Below, in pieces: positions 18,241 to 26,571 of a stretch of DNA of 64,000 nt. The DNA is from Burkholderia ubonensis (GTDB taxonomy: Bacteria > Pseudomonadota > Gammaproteobacteria > Burkholderiales > Burkholderiaceae): contig NZ_CP013420.1 of NCBI RefSeq assembly GCF_001718695.1, positions 496,001 to 560,000 on the forward strand. The letters run 5' to 3'. The stretch's first letter is position 1. Each line of letters starts with the position of its first letter. The notes beneath the pieces are model-generated. The model did not search any database, had not been told where the DNA came from, and saw only the letters and a program-made list of their open reading frames with translations. The position numbers and the translations under genes are program-made.

Positions 18241-18767
18241 TATTTGCGTTTTTTCTTTTGCGCTGCCTGCTTCTTCGCTTGCAGCAGCGCATCGAGCTTT
18301 TTTAGGTACGCCACCTCCGCGCGCAGATACTCGTTTTCCTTGAGCAATTCCTCGCGCGAGCGTTCGTCCGGCGAACCGGCTTCAGTGGGTTTGGGCGGAA
18401 GTGAAGTGGCCATCTTTCGGGGGCGCCCTCGTCGGCGAGGGGACAGTGCATCGAAACCGCCTTCATGATACAGGCGCTCCCAGGTTGACACGTGCCCGAC
18501 GCTTCGAATGTCAAACACCGCTGCCGTTTGGCCATACGACAGCCCATCACGCTGCATGCGCTGTAGCACCGATAACTTGAACCGGGCGTCGTACTGACCG
18601 ACTTTCCTTCTCAGTCCAGCTACGCCGTGCTCCCGGTAGCTCGCCACCCAGCGCCGGATGACCGTACGCCCAACCCCGTAACGGGCTGCGAGCGTGCGGG
18701 TGCTCGCCTCTCCTTCCAGATACTCCCGAACTACCTGCAGTCGAAACCGCTCGTCATACTTCGCCAT
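18240..18767 (-). CDS. IS150-like OrfA
   Basis: The 175-aa protein has two helix-turn-helix units (RLQVVREYLEGEASTRTLAA and FKLSVLQRMQRDGLSYGQTA) and a C-terminal coiled coil rich in Lys (QAKKQAAQKKKRK). This is the normal layout for IS150-group OrfA. Its last bases overlap orfB, and an A-rich slippery site lies at the overlap. Start ATG 18767; an in-frame ATG nine bases upstream is an alternative. Confidence 0.88.
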   Translation of the reverse strand: MAKYDERFRLQVVREYLEGEASTRTLAARYGVGRTVIRRWVASYREHGVAGLRRKVGQYDARFKLSVLQRMQRDGLSYGQTAAVFDIRSVGHVSTWERLYHEGGFDALSPRRRGRPRKMATSLPPKPTEAGSPDERSREELLKENEYLRAEVAYLKKLDALLQAKKQAAQKKKRK

Positions 18768-18818
18768 GGAAAACACCCCAAAGGTTGGATCGGTGTCCGA
18801 CTTTTGGGGTGCAGTTCA

Positions 18819-18948
18819 CCAGTCGAGTACTTGCGGGGCTTTTTGTTGCCAGCGCCGCCCAGCGTTTCTCGTTGACACCCACGAAACAGGGGCATCTTAG
18901 GGGGGCAGTTTTCTCTGATCAGGGGCATCGAAATGCCCCCGCGCTCAA
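18819..18948. other. Left island end: split terminator arm and GGGGCAT repeats
   Basis: This stretch holds the right arm of the split terminator (18833-18844). It also has GGGGCAT at 18890-18896 and GGGGCAG at 18902-18908 (12-bp period), and a hairpin GGGGCAT-CGAA-ATGCCCC at 18922-18939. A further ATGCCCC at 18949-18955 overlaps the integrase start codon. They resemble arm-type integrase or excisionase sites; the repeats close to the start may also autoregulate int. Confidence 0.5.
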
Positions 18949-20124
18949 ATGCCCCTTACCGATGTCGCCGTTCGTGCGGCCAAGCCCCGCGAAAAGTCCT
19001 ACAAGCTGGCCGACGGTCAGGGCATGTACCTCGAGATCATGCCCAACGGCTCCAAGTACTGGCGGTTGAAGTATCGCATCGACGGCAAGGAGAAACGGAT
19101 GGCCCTCGGGGTCTATCCGGCGGTCAGCTTGCTGGCTGCTCGGAAGGCTCGTGATGAGATCAAGGACCAATTGCGCGCCGGCCTCGATCCATCGCACGAA
19201 AAGAAGCGCGTGAAGGCTCAGCGCAGCCTGGACCGTGAGAACTCATTCGAGCCGATCGCGCGGGAGTGGCATCAGCAGAAGAAGGGTGCATGGAGCGAGC
19301 GACACGCGGACAGGATCATGAAGCTGCTCGAGCGCGAACTGTTTCCCGCGATCGGAGCGCGGCCGATCGCCGAGATTATGGCGCCCGAGCTGTTGGCGGT
19401 GATACGGAAGATCGAGGCGCGCGACGCGATCGAGCTCGCACACAAGCCTATTCAGGCAACGAGCCAGATCTTCCGATACGCCATTGCCACCGGCCGGGCA
19501 GAGCGCGACTCCGCTCCCGATCTCCGCGGCGCGCTGAAGCCCCGTTTCGTCGTGCACATGCGGCGTGTCAGCGAGGCAGAGTTGCCGGAGCTCATGCGGC
19601 AGATCAGCGCGTACGACGGCGACTTTCAGACACGCCTGGCGCTGCAGTTCATGGCGCTGACATTTGTTCGTACGAGCGAGCTGCGTTTTGCCGAGTGGAC
19701 AGAAATCGACGAGAAGAAGGAATGGCGCATCCCACCCGAGAAGATGAAGATGCGCACGCCGCACATCGTGCCGCTGTCGACGCAGGCCCTCGAGGTGATC
19801 GCGAAGCTCCCCGAACTGAACGGCCACAGCCAGTTCCTGTTCCCGAGTCGGTCGAGCTCCAAGAAGCCGATGAGCGAGAACACGATCCTGTACGCCTTGT
19901 ACCGGATGGGCTACCACTCACGGATGACGGGGCACGGCTTCCGCGGCCTTGCGTCGACGATCCTGAACGAACACAGCTTCAACCGCGACTGGATCGAGCG
20001 GCAGCTGGCACACAGCGAGCGCGACGGCGTCCGGGCGGCGTACAACCACGCTGAGTACCTGCCCGAGCGCCGCAAGATGATGCAGTGGTGGAGCAATTAC
20101 TTGTGGAACGCCGTCCCCAAATAA
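18949..20124 (+). CDS. int: P4-type tyrosine integrase
   Basis: The 391-aa recombinase has the DUF4102-type N-terminal arm-binding domain (LTDVAVRAAKPREKSYKLAD), a core-binding SAM-like domain (around 100-190) and the C-terminal catalytic domain. Catalytic residues are R in FVRTSELRFAEW, H-x-x-R in TGHGFRGLAST, a further H in LAHSER and the nucleophile Tyr in RAAYNHAEYL. All are present, so it should be active. It sits beside tRNA-Leu, the usual place for an island integrase, but is separated from it by the nested IS pair. Confidence 0.95.
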   Translation: MPLTDVAVRAAKPREKSYKLADGQGMYLEIMPNGSKYWRLKYRIDGKEKRMALGVYPAVSLLAARKARDEIKDQLRAGLDPSHEKKRVKAQRSLDRENSFEPIAREWHQQKKGAWSERHADRIMKLLERELFPAIGARPIAEIMAPELLAVIRKIEARDAIELAHKPIQATSQIFRYAIATGRAERDSAPDLRGALKPRFVVHMRRVSEAELPELMRQISAYDGDFQTRLALQFMALTFVRTSELRFAEWTEIDEKKEWRIPPEKMKMRTPHIVPLSTQALEVIAKLPELNGHSQFLFPSRSSSKKPMSENTILYALYRMGYHSRMTGHGFRGLASTILNEHSFNRDWIERQLAHSERDGVRAAYNHAEYLPERRKMMQWWSNYLWNAVPK

Positions 20125-20194
20125 CCGGTTCGTCCCTCCTTGCCGAGGTTCGACGATGCTCGTTCTCAAGCAGTTCCCACTCCGCGAGGAATGG

Positions 20195-20419
20195 ATGAAG
20201 ACAGTCACAGTACCTAGCGAGAGCATGGCGTCGTGGGTAGGCCACTGGGAAATTTACGACGCTGATCCGTCCCATGGTGGCAGCATAATCGGCGCCGGTG
20301 TAGGTCCTGAATTTTCGAGGGAGCAGACGGCGCTGAATGCTGCGGCTAGCGTGGGTATCGATTGGTTGCTCGGCCGGGGGCGGCAGATGTTGATCGACCA
20401 ATATTTTGCCGAGATCTGA
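20195..20419 (+). CDS. Hypothetical island protein (74 aa)
   Basis: The frame gives 74 aa from ATG 20195, which has GCGAGGA just upstream; an in-frame ATG at 20156 would add 13 residues. The sequence has GHWEIYDADPSHGG and a C-terminal amphipathic helix WLLGRGRQMLIDQYFAEI. There is no signal peptide or TM segment. I do not recognise the family. It follows int on the same strand. Confidence 0.5.
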   Translation: MKTVTVPSESMASWVGHWEIYDADPSHGGSIIGAGVGPEFSREQTALNAAASVGIDWLLGRGRQMLIDQYFAEI

Positions 20420-20516
20420 TCTTGCCACCGCCCCTGCGTGAGCCAGTGCCGAGCGGGGCTTTTCACATCCGGCGGGCTGCGCGATGATGGCGTCGTTGCG
20501 CGATCCGGAGCGTGCC

Positions 20517-20732
20517 ATGCCTGCCATCAAACTGCACATCCCGACGAAAGACGTCTTCCAGTTCAACGACGATCTCACTGCCTGGTCGGTCGCCAGCAGT
20601 GTCGATCGTCGTTTGATGAGGCCTCCCCAGATGGAGACGACAAATCGCGAGTCGCCGACGCTGTATCTGGCGGTCGTTGACGAACGATTCTTCGAGCAGT
20701 ATCCGCGGTGGCGCCAATTCGTGGAGCATTGA
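20517..20732 (+). CDS. Hypothetical island protein (71 aa)
   Basis: From ATG 20517 (GGAG seven bases upstream) the frame gives 71 aa beginning MPAIKLHIPTKDVFQFNDD and ending FEQYPRWRQFVEH. It is acidic-aromatic with no recognised domain. It follows the previous small ORF on the plus strand and is convergent with the gene at 20752. Confidence 0.45.
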   Translation: MPAIKLHIPTKDVFQFNDDLTAWSVASSVDRRLMRPPQMETTNRESPTLYLAVVDERFFEQYPRWRQFVEH

Positions 20733-20751
20733 CCGCCGCCGCTATAGCTCC

Positions 20752-20949
20752 CTAGTATCGCCGCCCGTAGCCCTCGCGATACAGCGTTGCGCCGATCGAT
20801 GTCAGCAACGCAATGTCTTCTTCCCCCAATGTATCCCAGGTGGTCGCCAGCCAACCAGCGAAACCGGCACAAGCGTGGTCCAGATCGACCGCTGCCCGTC
20901 CTTCGGCATTCAACCGCTCGAAGATCGTGATGACGTCGTGTGGGGTCAT
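20752..20949 (-). CDS. Hypothetical island protein (65 aa)
   Basis: The 65-aa frame starts at ATG 20949 with a very good SD (GGGAGGAAG) upstream. It contains DVITIFERLNAEGRAAVDLD, then a hydrophobic, aromatic core FAGWLATTWDTL. No family recognised. It probably shares a transcript with the minus-strand gene at 21023-21259, 73 bp upstream. Confidence 0.5.
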   Translation of the reverse strand: MTPHDVITIFERLNAEGRAAVDLDHACAGFAGWLATTWDTLGEEDIALLTSIGATLYREGYGRRY

Positions 20950-21022
20950 GGCTTCCTCCCGGTGATAATCAAAGCGTAGGTGTTCGATGGCCGTACGCTC
21001 GGAAAAGGTGAAGGAGCGCGCC

Positions 21023-21259
21023 CTACTTGCGGCAATGCGGATCCTGGATCAGTGCGAGGCGGCCTAAAAGCTCGTCCACTTGGATTTCGAAGACCCTGTT
21101 TCGCACGGGCTGCGTGCGGAGCTTGGTGAGCTTGTCTCTCCAGTACGCCGGGTCGTTCACCGACGACTTGTTGACGAAGGCATGGTGCGCTTGCTCAAGT
21201 AGTCCGATCGCTCGCCTTATATGTACCAATTCGCGTTCTGCTTCGCAGTACCAGCTCAT
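21023..21259 (-). CDS. Hypothetical island protein (78 aa)
   Basis: The 78-aa frame begins MSWYCEAERELVHIRRAIGL after AGAAGGCGGC and looks mostly helical and charged, ending in LLGRLALIQDPHCRK. No family recognised. It precedes the 65-aa gene in the same direction. Confidence 0.5.
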   Translation of the reverse strand: MSWYCEAERELVHIRRAIGLLEQAHHAFVNKSSVNDPAYWRDKLTKLRTQPVRNRVFEIQVDELLGRLALIQDPHCRK

Positions 21260-21612
21260 ATTTGCCGCCTTCTGATGATTTTTGTCGTGACTTGCTGTAC
21301 CGCGAGAGCCTTGGGCTACTCAAAGACAACGCGCGAGCCGATCTCGAACTGTGCTGTCGTTGCACAGCGCGATGCGAGGTGAGGGGCAAACGTGGCGCGC
21401 AAGCAGCGCGCGACGCAGATTTGGGGAGGGGCGAGCGGTCAATCTACAATTGGGTGCTCGGTTTAACTCATCATACGCGCATCGCTCGTCAGGCAGCTGC
21501 TTTATTTCTCGGCGATGAGAGGCGGCCCGTCGTGATCCTGCGGCCGGATGACCGGGAGACTGACAGTGTCGAACGTCGAGGCGCCGCGCCGCTCACATGC
21601 AGTCCGCGAGCG
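21260..21612. other. Island DNA without a credible gene
   Basis: A 203-codon plus-strand frame (21262-21873) crosses this stretch but has no SD, is rich in Arg/Asp/Cys in the manner of noise, and overlaps the antisense acyltransferase remnant. Nothing else is supported here. Confidence 0.4.
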
Positions 21613-22004
21613 CTAGACTTTGACGCGCTCAGAGACCTCCTCCTGATAACCTACAGGCACAAACAAGTCGCGATAGCGTCTGTAGATCGGGCGTTCAAAG
21701 TAGCGATATACAAGCGTCTACAAGGTCAACACGACCGCAGCAAAGGCTGCAAAGCGGATGTACGGATTGGCGATCTTCATCATCCCGAGGTAGACGCCCA
21801 GCGTGATCATCGGAAAATGAACGAGGTAGACCGAGTAACTGATCTCGCCCAGCTATTTCATGGGGCGGCATGAGAGGATGCGAGCAACCACGCTTCCAGA
21901 CTGCGACACGCTAAAGATGAGGAAGGGCATAGCGGCAAGCGCTTCAAATTCGATGTTGCCGCGTGCGTCGCCGTAAATGACGTAGACGATCCCTGGAGTT
22001 GCCC
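21613..22004 (-). pseudogene. Acyltransferase 3 family remnant
   Basis: On the minus strand the sequence encodes the hallmark C-terminal blocks of membrane acyltransferase-3 proteins: LGEISYSVYLVHFP, then TLVYRYFERPIYRRYRDL, which stay in one frame. Two in-frame TAG codons interrupt it (complement of 21853-21855 and of 21718-21720), and the N-terminal two thirds are missing at an IS end near 22005. Intact relatives O-acetylate polysaccharides such as lipopolysaccharide or exopolysaccharide. The gene is dead. Confidence 0.75.
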
Positions 22005-22236
22005 CTGTAACTCAGGACACGCGGACACCGTTAGGTTGATGACACCGCATTACACCTGAACTCGCGAGGCGAGCGGTATTTCAGGGCTCTGTGCGGGTGG
22101 CGCTCATTGTAGTGTTCAACGCGATAGCCAGACGCGAGAGCGCTGTTGGTGCGTCAGACTTGTCCATATAGGCGACGTAATTGTGCTTCATGGTCTTCAC
22201 GAACGATTCGGCCGTGCCATTGCTTGTGACCTTCTT
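22005..22236 (-). mobile_element. IS3-family (IS2-like) transposase remnant
   Basis: Minus-strand translation gives SNGTAESFVKTMKHNYVAYM followed, after a one-base frame slip near 22120, by EHYNERHPHRALKYRSPREF and a stop. This is the end of an IS2/IS3-type OrfB just after the DDE glutamate region. A probable terminal repeat, TGTCCTGAGTTACAGGGG on the minus strand, lies at its left edge (22005-22022 or so). Only the 3' end of the element is present, frameshifted and therefore inactive. Confidence 0.7.
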
Positions 22237-22861
22237 CGCGTGCTTCCTTCTTCTGCTCCGTGCGCCCGGACCCGATCCAATCCCAAGCGGGTACCAATCC
22301 GGGCGCGCCAGGTGCCAACCGCGGGCGCAGCTCCCATTCTTCGACTGGCTTCAGACTCTTGCGCATGTATGTCACGCGCTGGCGAGGAATGCCGGTCTCG
22401 GACTCAAGTTGCTCGTCCGTCAATCGTCGTCCGCGGCATGCGCTCCGGATCGTGCGCAGATCTTCGACGCGCGGCGTGCGCAGGTCGATGCATTCCTCGT
22501 GTACGCGCCAGGTGTGCGGGACCGGGATCACGGTGTACTCGGCAGTATTGGCGTGCGAGCAGGTCAGCCGGTCCATCGTCATCGGGCATTCCACGAATAC
22601 GAGTACGTCCGCCGGGCCGGCCCGGTCGGAATACGTGTAGCGATCCAGCAGCACGCCACCGTGGTCTCGCCACCTCGCCAACTGCCCATCGCTTGCTCGA
22701 TCCCACCATGCCCACACGTAGACGGGCAGATCGGCGATCGACGCGCTCCTGAAGAACACGGGCTTGATCGTCGTGTATCCTCGATTCACGAGGATATGGG
22801 TGTAGCCGCCAAACGCTTTTCGGATCGATTGGCCGACGTCGGTGGTCGTGAAATAGCGCAC
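22154..22861 (-). CDS. Hypothetical island protein, C-terminus fused to IS remnant
   Basis: The 235-aa frame starts at GTG 22861 with AAGGAT upstream. It begins MRYFTTTDVGQSIRKAFGGY and has an aromatic LPVYVWAWWDR segment, a Cys-poor basic core, and LTDEQLESETGIPRQRVTYM, which looks like a helix-turn-helix of a DNA-binding protein. The last 25 or so residues are read from the IS remnant in another frame, so the natural C-terminus is lost. It forms a two-gene unit with the upstream 61-aa ORF. No family recognised. Confidence 0.5.
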   Translation of the reverse strand: MRYFTTTDVGQSIRKAFGGYTHILVNRGYTTIKPVFFRSASIADLPVYVWAWWDRASDGQLARWRDHGGVLLDRYTYSDRAGPADVLVFVECPMTMDRLTCSHANTAEYTVIPVPHTWRVHEECIDLRTPRVEDLRTIRSACRGRRLTDEQLESETGIPRQRVTYMRKSLKPVEEWELRPRLAPGAPGLVPAWDWIGSGRTEQKKEAREEGHKQWHGRIVREDHEAQLRRLYGQV

Positions 22862-22870
22862 GGGCGATCC

Positions 22871-23056
22871 TTAAATCGGCTCGCGCTGCAGGCTGCGGAC
22901 AAGCATGGCGGCATCACGGCAGACCTCGATCGGGATTCGCGGATTTGCGACCACATCTCGCACGAACTTCCCGAGGAGAATGACGGCCGAGACGTCATTT
23001 CGAATCGGCTCGACGCTACATGTTGGTTCGCGGCCACATTGTTTCATGTTCTTCAT
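22871..23056 (-). CDS. Small hypothetical protein (61 aa)
   Basis: The frame gives 61 aa starting MKNMKQCGREPTCSVEPIRN; a longer start at 23095 adds 13 residues. Its stop lies 9 bp before the GTG of the next gene, suggesting translational coupling. It has two N-terminal cysteines (CGREPTC) that could bind metal. No family recognised. Confidence 0.4.
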   Translation of the reverse strand: MKNMKQCGREPTCSVEPIRNDVSAVILLGKFVRDVVANPRIPIEVCRDAAMLVRSLQREPI

Positions 23057-23109
23057 ATGCTGTCCCCGCCGGTTGTGCCGGATCACTGTCCCCAATTGCA
23101 GTCAAAGTG

Positions 23110-23135
23110 TCCGGGGGCATATGTGGGGGCATGCA
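23110..23135 (+). repeat. Right-end GGGGCAT direct repeats
   Basis: GGGGCAT occurs at 23114-23120 and 23126-23132, a 12-bp period. The same motif and spacing occur at the integrase end (18890 and 18902), in the same orientation. This places the right end of the integrated element just beyond 23132. I found no copy of the tRNA-Leu 3' end here. Confidence 0.5.
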
Positions 23136-23218
23136 GAAAATACGAACTCGCTGAATCCCAATAGCGTAAAGGAAAGGTGAACCGAATGCGGTTCCGGCCT
23201 CCTCTTGGGGTGCGCCGC

Positions 23219-23257
23219 AAAAAAGCGCTGCCGGTCTTCCGATCGCAGCGCTTTTTT
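23219..23257. terminator. Terminator at the island/core boundary
   Basis: AAAAAAGCGCTGC and GCAGCGCTTTTTT form a strong stem with an inner CGG-TCTT-CCG hairpin. It is symmetric, so it can serve the minus-strand gene at 23291 and, before the island arrived, probably plus-strand readthrough from tRNA-Leu. Confidence 0.85.
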
Positions 23258-23290
23258 CATTCCCACGCCGCATCCCCGCCCCGCGCCCGC

Positions 23291-23521
23291 CTAATCCCAG
23301 AAGCTGCGCACCGCGACCGCGACGATCACCGGCACCGAGAACACCAGCGGAATGGCGAAATATTGCGCTTCACGGTCGACGATCCAGCTGTAGATCAGCC
23401 AGCTCGCGCCGATCGCGAACGTCACGAGGCCGACCAGGATGGCGGCGATATTCAAAACCAGCTTCGACGGCTGGCGGCGCGCTTTGTCGTTGCTGTCGGG
23501 GTCGCGCGGGGACGAGTTCAT
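23291..23521 (-). CDS. Small inner-membrane protein
   Basis: The 76-aa protein starts MNSSPRDPDSNDKARRQPSK (cytosolic, charged). It then has two hydrophobic helices, roughly residues 21-42 and 50-70, with SWIVDREAQYF in the short loop between them. ATG 23521 is preferred to upstream in-frame starts because it leaves a normal polar N-terminus. It is the first core gene after the island. Function unknown. Confidence 0.65.
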   Translation of the reverse strand: MNSSPRDPDSNDKARRQPSKLVLNIAAILVGLVTFAIGASWLIYSWIVDREAQYFAIPLVFSVPVIVAVAVRSFWD

Positions 23522-23871
23522 CTGAGGAGCGGCTGAGCCAGGCAGGGTTAAACGCACAGGAAACCGCATCCGCACGGATCGCGCAAGGGCCGAGGCATCG
23601 CGGCGGCGTATCGTTGGTAAGCGCGTGACGAACCGAAAGACGCGGCCCGCCCGTCCGGCAGCGCCGCTGCACGATCACAGGGCAGGGCGCCGCGTCTGCG
23701 ACGTCGAAGCGCCCGCATGCCACCACGCCCCGACGGGAGACGAAGCAGCTTCCGGCAGCACGCCGCGTCGAACCGTTCCCGCCATTTCGCCGCAACCGCG
23801 CTTCGACAAATCGTTGTACCCACAACCACCGAGCGTTATGCTCGTCTTCTTCCAGCAGACGGATTCCCCTC
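23522..23871. other. Intergenic region, no gene seen
   Basis: The 350 bp between the small membrane protein and the reductase gene contain no frame with a start signal and a plausible protein. They should hold the two divergent promoters; I could not identify either with confidence. Confidence 0.4.
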
Positions 23872-24879
<1,008 letters not shown>

Positions 24880-24900
24880 GCGGGGCGGCCGCCCCGCGGC

Positions 24901-25299
24901 TCAGTCGTCGCGCTCGAGCGCGTGGCTGAGCACTTTCTCGAGCAGCCGTTCGAACGTGTTGCGCTCGCTGTCGGACAGGCAGCCGAGCAGCCCGTCGTTC
25001 CACTTGCGCACGATCGGCATGATCTTGCGATGCAGCGCGCGGCCGTCCGGCGTCAGCGCGATCAGCACGATCCGGCCGTCCGCCTCGCTGGCGCTGCGTT
25101 CGAGCAGGCCCTGCTGCAGCAGCGCCTCGGCCGCGCGGCTCGCCTGGCTCTTGTCGAGGTTCGTGTGGCGCGCGAGATCCATGATCGAGAACGGGCCGAA
25201 TGCGCCGACGGCCGCGATCACGCGCGCCTCGGGCAGCGAGATGCCGAGCTTGTCGCGGTAAACCTCGCCGATGCCGCGGTCGGAGCGCTTCGTGAGCAC
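24901..25299 (-). CDS. MarR-family transcriptional regulator (start uncertain)
   Basis: The 132-aa product has a winged helix: FSIMDLARHTNLDKSQASRA (recognition region), then the wing ASEADGRIVLIALTPDG. The only open start is GTG 25299, but coding similarity seems to continue upstream as AGLDQFLTYRLH until an in-frame TGA. An ATG at 25351 with AGGA in front is one base out of frame; removing one A from its AAA would give a 149-aa protein. So this is either a short form or a frameshifted gene. Convergent with the reductase and downstream of glycerate kinase. Confidence 0.75.
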   Translation of the reverse strand: MLTKRSDRGIGEVYRDKLGISLPEARVIAAVGAFGPFSIMDLARHTNLDKSQASRAAEALLQQGLLERSASEADGRIVLIALTPDGRALHRKIMPIVRKWNDGLLGCLSDSERNTFERLLEKVLSHALERDD

Positions 25300-25413
25300 G
25301 TGGAGGCGGTAGGTCAGAAACTGATCGAGCCCGGCTGGAACGGCCTTTCATGTCGAATCCTGATGATAAAGGGCGGGCCCGATTGTTCCCGTATCGCGCG
25401 CTCGGGTCAACGG

Positions 25414-26571
25414 TCAGCGCGTGCCGTATTTCAGGCGCGTCAACTGCTCCGCCTCGTTCGCGAGCAGGCTGGCGGCGTCGCGGATCGCGACGTCGAGCGT
25501 GATCGGGCCCGGCGCGGGCGAGAAGCACCCGGAAAAATGCTCGGCAAGGCGCGGCAGCGCGGCCGGATCGACGGCGCCCGACAGCAGCGACGCCGGCACG
25601 CCCGCCGCCTGCGCGTGGCGGCACGCGATGAACGGCGCCTTGCCGTGCAGCGTCTGCACGTCCGAGCGGCCTTCGCCGGTGATCAGCCAGTCCGCGCCCG
25701 CGAGCGCCGCGTCGAGGCCGACCTGCCGCGCAACGACTTCCGCGCCCGCCTCGAAGCGCGCGCCGAGCATGTGCAGCGCGAAGCCGAGGCCGCCCGCCGC
25801 GCCGGCGCCCGGCAGGTCGCGGGCGCGCCGGTCGAGCGCCGCTTCGAGCAGGTCGGCGAAATGGCCGAGGGCCGCGTCGAGGGTCGCAACTTGCTCGGGC
25901 GTCACGCCCTTTTGCGGGCCGAACACCGCGGTCGCGCCATGCGTGCCCGTCAGCGGGTTGTCGACGTCCGACATGCCGATGAACTCGGCGTCCGCGATGC
26001 GCGGGTCGAGCCCCGACGCGTCGATCCGCGCGATCTCGGCGAGCCGCGCCGGCACCGGCTCGACCGGCTGGCCGGCGGCGTCGAGGCAGCGCAGCCCGAG
26101 CCCGGCGAGGAGCCCCGCGCCGGCATCGTTGGTGCTGCTGCCGCCGAGCGCGACGAAGAAGCGGCGCACGCCTTCGTCGAGCAGCCGGCGGATCGCTTCG
26201 CCCATCCCGCGCGTGCTGCGCGCGTCGACCGGGACGCTCATCCCGGCCGGATCGGTGATGCCGACGATCTCGGCCGTCTCGACGATCGCGGTGCGCGCAT
26301 CGATGACGCCGACGGCGGCGTCGCGCGCCGCGAGCGACGCGCCGGCCACCGTCACGCTGCGCCGCGCGCCGCCGCCGGAGAGCATCGCGTCGAGCGTGCC
26401 TTCACCGCCGTCGGCCATCGGGCAGCAGCGCACGATCGCGTCGGGCCGCGCGCGGCGGATGCCGGCGGCGATTGCGTCCGCGACCTGCGCGGCGGAAAGC
26501 GAGCCTTTGAACGAATCGGGCGCGATGACCACGACGGGCGCGACGACGGGCGCGGACGGGTGATGCGGCAT
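25414..26571 (-). CDS. glxK: Glycerate kinase (GlxK/GarK family)
   Basis: The 385-aa enzyme phosphorylates D-glycerate, probably to 2-phosphoglycerate, using ATP. Family signatures are VVVIAPDSFKGSLSA at the N-terminus, CPMADGGEGTLDA, ALGGSSTNDAGAGLL and ADWLITGEGRSDVQT. ATG 26571 has GGAGA upstream; a longer in-frame start lacks support. The MarR gene follows after about 110 bp on the same strand and may control it. Confidence 0.92.
   Translation of the reverse strand: MPHHPSAPVVAPVVVIAPDSFKGSLSAAQVADAIAAGIRRARPDAIVRCCPMADGGEGTLDAMLSGGGARRSVTVAGASLAARDAAVGVIDARTAIVETAEIVGITDPAGMSVPVDARSTRGMGEAIRRLLDEGVRRFFVALGGSSTNDAGAGLLAGLGLRCLDAAGQPVEPVPARLAEIARIDASGLDPRIADAEFIGMSDVDNPLTGTHGATAVFGPQKGVTPEQVATLDAALGHFADLLEAALDRRARDLPGAGAAGGLGFALHMLGARFEAGAEVVARQVGLDAALAGADWLITGEGRSDVQTLHGKAPFIACRHAQAAGVPASLLSGAVDPAALPRLAEHFSGCFSPAPGPITLDVAIRDAASLLANEAEQLTRLKYGTR

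Larger units (their letters stand above)
16045..18818 (-). mobile_element. IS3-family (IS150-like) element, interrupted
   Basis: Terminal repeats are TGAACTGACCCCACGAAGTT at 16045 and, inward from 18818 on the minus strand, TGAACTGCACCCCAAAAGTC; they match over about 25 bases with one indel. The flanking 4-bp duplication is CCAG (16041-16044 and 18819-18822), within the IS3-family range. The element carries orfA and orfB on the minus strand. A second IS plus a 3-bp duplication (1326 bp) interrupts orfB, so the original element was about 1448 bp. Confidence 0.9.

Noticed and set aside
21262..21873. A 203-codon plus-strand frame in the island.
   Set aside because: No SD, random-looking composition, and the opposite strand has recognisable acyltransferase motifs.
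23141..23180. AATCCCA shared with sequence just after tRNA-Leu as a short att core.
   Set aside because: Only seven bases agree and the flanks do not align.
23186..23213. CGGTTCCGGCCTCC as a possible copy of the tRNA-Leu 3' end (attR).
   Set aside because: It shares only CGGTTC and CCGGCCTC with the tRNA, with the intervening GAGT missing and no CACGCACCA, so the match can be chance.
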